From the NCBI GenBank assembly GCA_947589385.1, contig CANPZW010000009.1:1-57453 (forward strand): a stretch of 57,453 nt of DNA. The letters run 5' to 3'. Origin of the DNA: an uncultured Clostridia bacterium (GTDB lineage Bacteria; Bacillota; Clostridia; Christensenellales; Borkfalkiaceae). Below are positions 56,430 through 57,453 of this stretch, one piece after another. Every line of letters begins with the position of its first letter. The first letter of the stretch is position 1. Made by a program: the position numbers and the translations under genes. The notes under the pieces are model-generated. The model worked only from the letters and a program-made list of their open reading frames with translations, did no database searches and had not been told where the DNA came from.

Positions 56430-57331
56430 AAGGACTTATTTTAAACAACACCTACTTTGATACCGCCGCAACGCGTTACCAAAGCGCGCGCCTTAAAGAA
56501 GAACTTGAAAAGCTCGGAGTGGAAACCGACGTAAAAAAGAACGACTTTTTCGGCGCGGCAATAAAAGAGGGAAAACTTGAAAACGCGGCGGCGGGATACG
56601 ATTTTTGCGTGTATCTGGACAAGGATAAATACGTTTCCTACGCATTGGAAAAATGCGGAATGAGGCTTTTCAACCGCCACGACGCCATCCGCGCCTGCGA
56701 CGACAAAGCCATAACTTTTTTGCGCCTTGCGGACAGCGGCGTGCCCATGCCGAAAACCTTTCCCGGGCTGTTGTGCTACACGCCCGATTCCCGCGTTTCG
56801 CGCGATACGTATGAGTTTCTTGCGCGCGAGCTGGGCTTCCCCATGATAGCCAAACGCTGCTACGGCTCGCTAGGGAAATTCGTCTATAAAATCGACGGCA
56901 TGAAAGAGTTGGAAACTGCGGGCGAGGAATTAAAGTGCGTCCCCCACCTTTTCCAGCAATTTATTTCGGAAAGCGCGGGAAAAGACGTGCGCGTCATCTG
57001 CGTCGGCGGCAGAGCCGAAGTCGCCATGAAGCGGGAAGCAAGCGGCGATTTCCGTTCCAACATAGAATTAGGCGGAAGGGGAACGCCCTATGAAATAGAC
57101 GGCGAATTGCGCGCGCTTACAGAAAAGACCGCCCGACTACTGAATTTGGACTACTGCGGAATAGACGTCCTTTTCGGTAAAGACGGATATCTTTTGTGCG
57201 AAGTCAATTCCAACGCCTTTTTCGGCGGAATCGAAAGCGTCACCGGCGCGAACGTCGCAAAGAAGTACGCCGCCCATATAGTTAATACCATAAAATCCCC
57301 CCTTTCCTCTCATGTCATACCGAGGGCGTAA
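56426..57331 (+). CDS. ATP-grasp ligase, RimK-like
   Basis: 301 residues. N-terminal preATP-grasp domain (LILNNTYFDTAATRYQSARLKEELEKLG, in part), then the ATP-grasp fold: FNRHDAIRACDDKAITFLRLADSGVPMPKT, MIAKRCYGSLGKFVYKID (nucleotide-binding Lys and Gly-rich loop, about residues 140-157), LFQQFISESAGKDVRVICVGG and CEVNSNAFFGGIESVTG with the metal-binding Glu and Asn (about 257-273). It resembles RimK/LysX-type enzymes that add amino acids, often Glu, to carboxyl groups. Substrate unknown. The final residues (KSPLSSHVIPRA) run into the repeat-like sequence that follows, so the C-terminus could be replaced. Confidence 0.88.
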   Translation: MKGLILNNTYFDTAATRYQSARLKEELEKLGVETDVKKNDFFGAAIKEGKLENAAAGYDFCVYLDKDKYVSYALEKCGMRLFNRHDAIRACDDKAITFLRLADSGVPMPKTFPGLLCYTPDSRVSRDTYEFLARELGFPMIAKRCYGSLGKFVYKIDGMKELETAGEELKCVPHLFQQFISESAGKDVRVICVGGRAEVAMKREASGDFRSNIELGGRGTPYEIDGELRALTEKTARLLNLDYCGIDVLFGKDGYLLCEVNSNAFFGGIESVTGANVAKKYAAHIVNTIKSPLSSHVIPRA

Positions 57332-57453
57332 GCCCGAGCATATCACATTAAAAAATGACAAAAGCAGGGGCTGATAAATCAGCCCCCGCCACGATGTCCA
57401 ACCGTATCTTTACATCCCTGTCGGATACGGGCAATGCGGCATACCCTTGCCAG
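57310..57453. repeat. Repeat-like sequence with hairpin at the right edge
   Basis: The phrase TGTCATACCGAGGGCG at about 57310 and GGGGCTGAT/ATCAGCCCC (57367-57386) flank AT-rich bases; the following 60 bp has an open frame on both strands, as in dispersed repeats. The element runs out of the window. Assigned only by look. Confidence 0.35.

Noticed and set aside
1-57453. tRNA, rRNA or CRISPR features
   Set aside because: I saw no TTCGA-type T-loop with acceptor pairing outside genes, no rRNA conserved stretches and no regularly spaced repeats.

Overview
This 57.4 kb window comes from a low-to-mid GC Bacillota chromosome, most likely an anaerobic gut member of the Clostridia. The evidence is an oxygen-independent ribonucleotide reductase (nrdD/nrdG), strong GGAGG-type ribosome binding sites, very regular sigma-A promoters (TTGACx, 17 bp, TATAAT, usually with a TGn extension), gram-positive style lipoproteins, and Clostridia-type families (YitT pairs, DUF5685, DUF3343, LplB/LplC sugar permeases). 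I found no rRNA, tRNA or CRISPR array.

Positions 1-7800 are accessory. They hold the 3' end of dinD, a shortened polymerase-like gene of uncertain family, a four-gene pilin/pseudopilin operon headed by an 1150-residue GLUG-repeat prepilin, and a decayed tyrosine recombinase. Between the recombinase and the pilin operon lies the most exciting feature: a good sigma-A promoter aimed at the pilin genes, enclosed by two nearly identical 20 bp sequences in inverted orientation (6561-6580 and 6718-6738). This is the layout of a phase-variable invertible promoter, but the adjacent recombinase is broken, so the switch may be locked or controlled in trans.

Positions 7824-21285 are mostly housekeeping: an rRNA methyltransferase, a membrane protein, a J-domain protein, DUF5685 and trpS in one run, then a lipoprotein, thrC, a small P-loop protein, aspartate aminotransferase, KDPG aldolase, two YitT membrane proteins and an XRE regulator with seventeen 5-residue repeats.

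Positions 21393-36182 form a pectin-oligosaccharide locus. It has LplB and LplC permeases, an 894-residue binding lipoprotein, an ATPase, four uncharacterised small membrane proteins inside the operon, GH28 and GH105 enzymes, a divergent CE8 pectinesterase and a TIM-barrel isomerase. The enzymes lack signal peptides, so cleavage and demethylation appear to occur in the cytoplasm after uptake. The KDPG aldolase at 17261 could take the final step of galacturonate catabolism.

Positions 36318-39352 hold two small unknown genes, a cysteine desulfurase divergent from a DUF3343 gene, and nth. Positions 39531-49302 are a surface-polysaccharide operon that encodes a complete GDP-D-glycero-D-manno-heptose pathway (GmhA, HddA, and a fused HddC-GmhB), plus an initiating sugar transferase, three glycosyltransferases, a polymerase/ligase and a flippase. 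It is driven by two tandem, near-duplicate promoters. Positions 49786-53741 hold dut, nrdG and nrdD, with two tandem promoters that each carry an NrdR-like box, and an HNH protein. Positions 53903-57331 are a plus-strand group of SPFH protein, membrane proteins, a ribbon-helix-helix protein and an ATP-grasp ligase. At least three genes have a -10 hexamer exactly 6 nt before the start codon, which predicts leaderless mRNAs.
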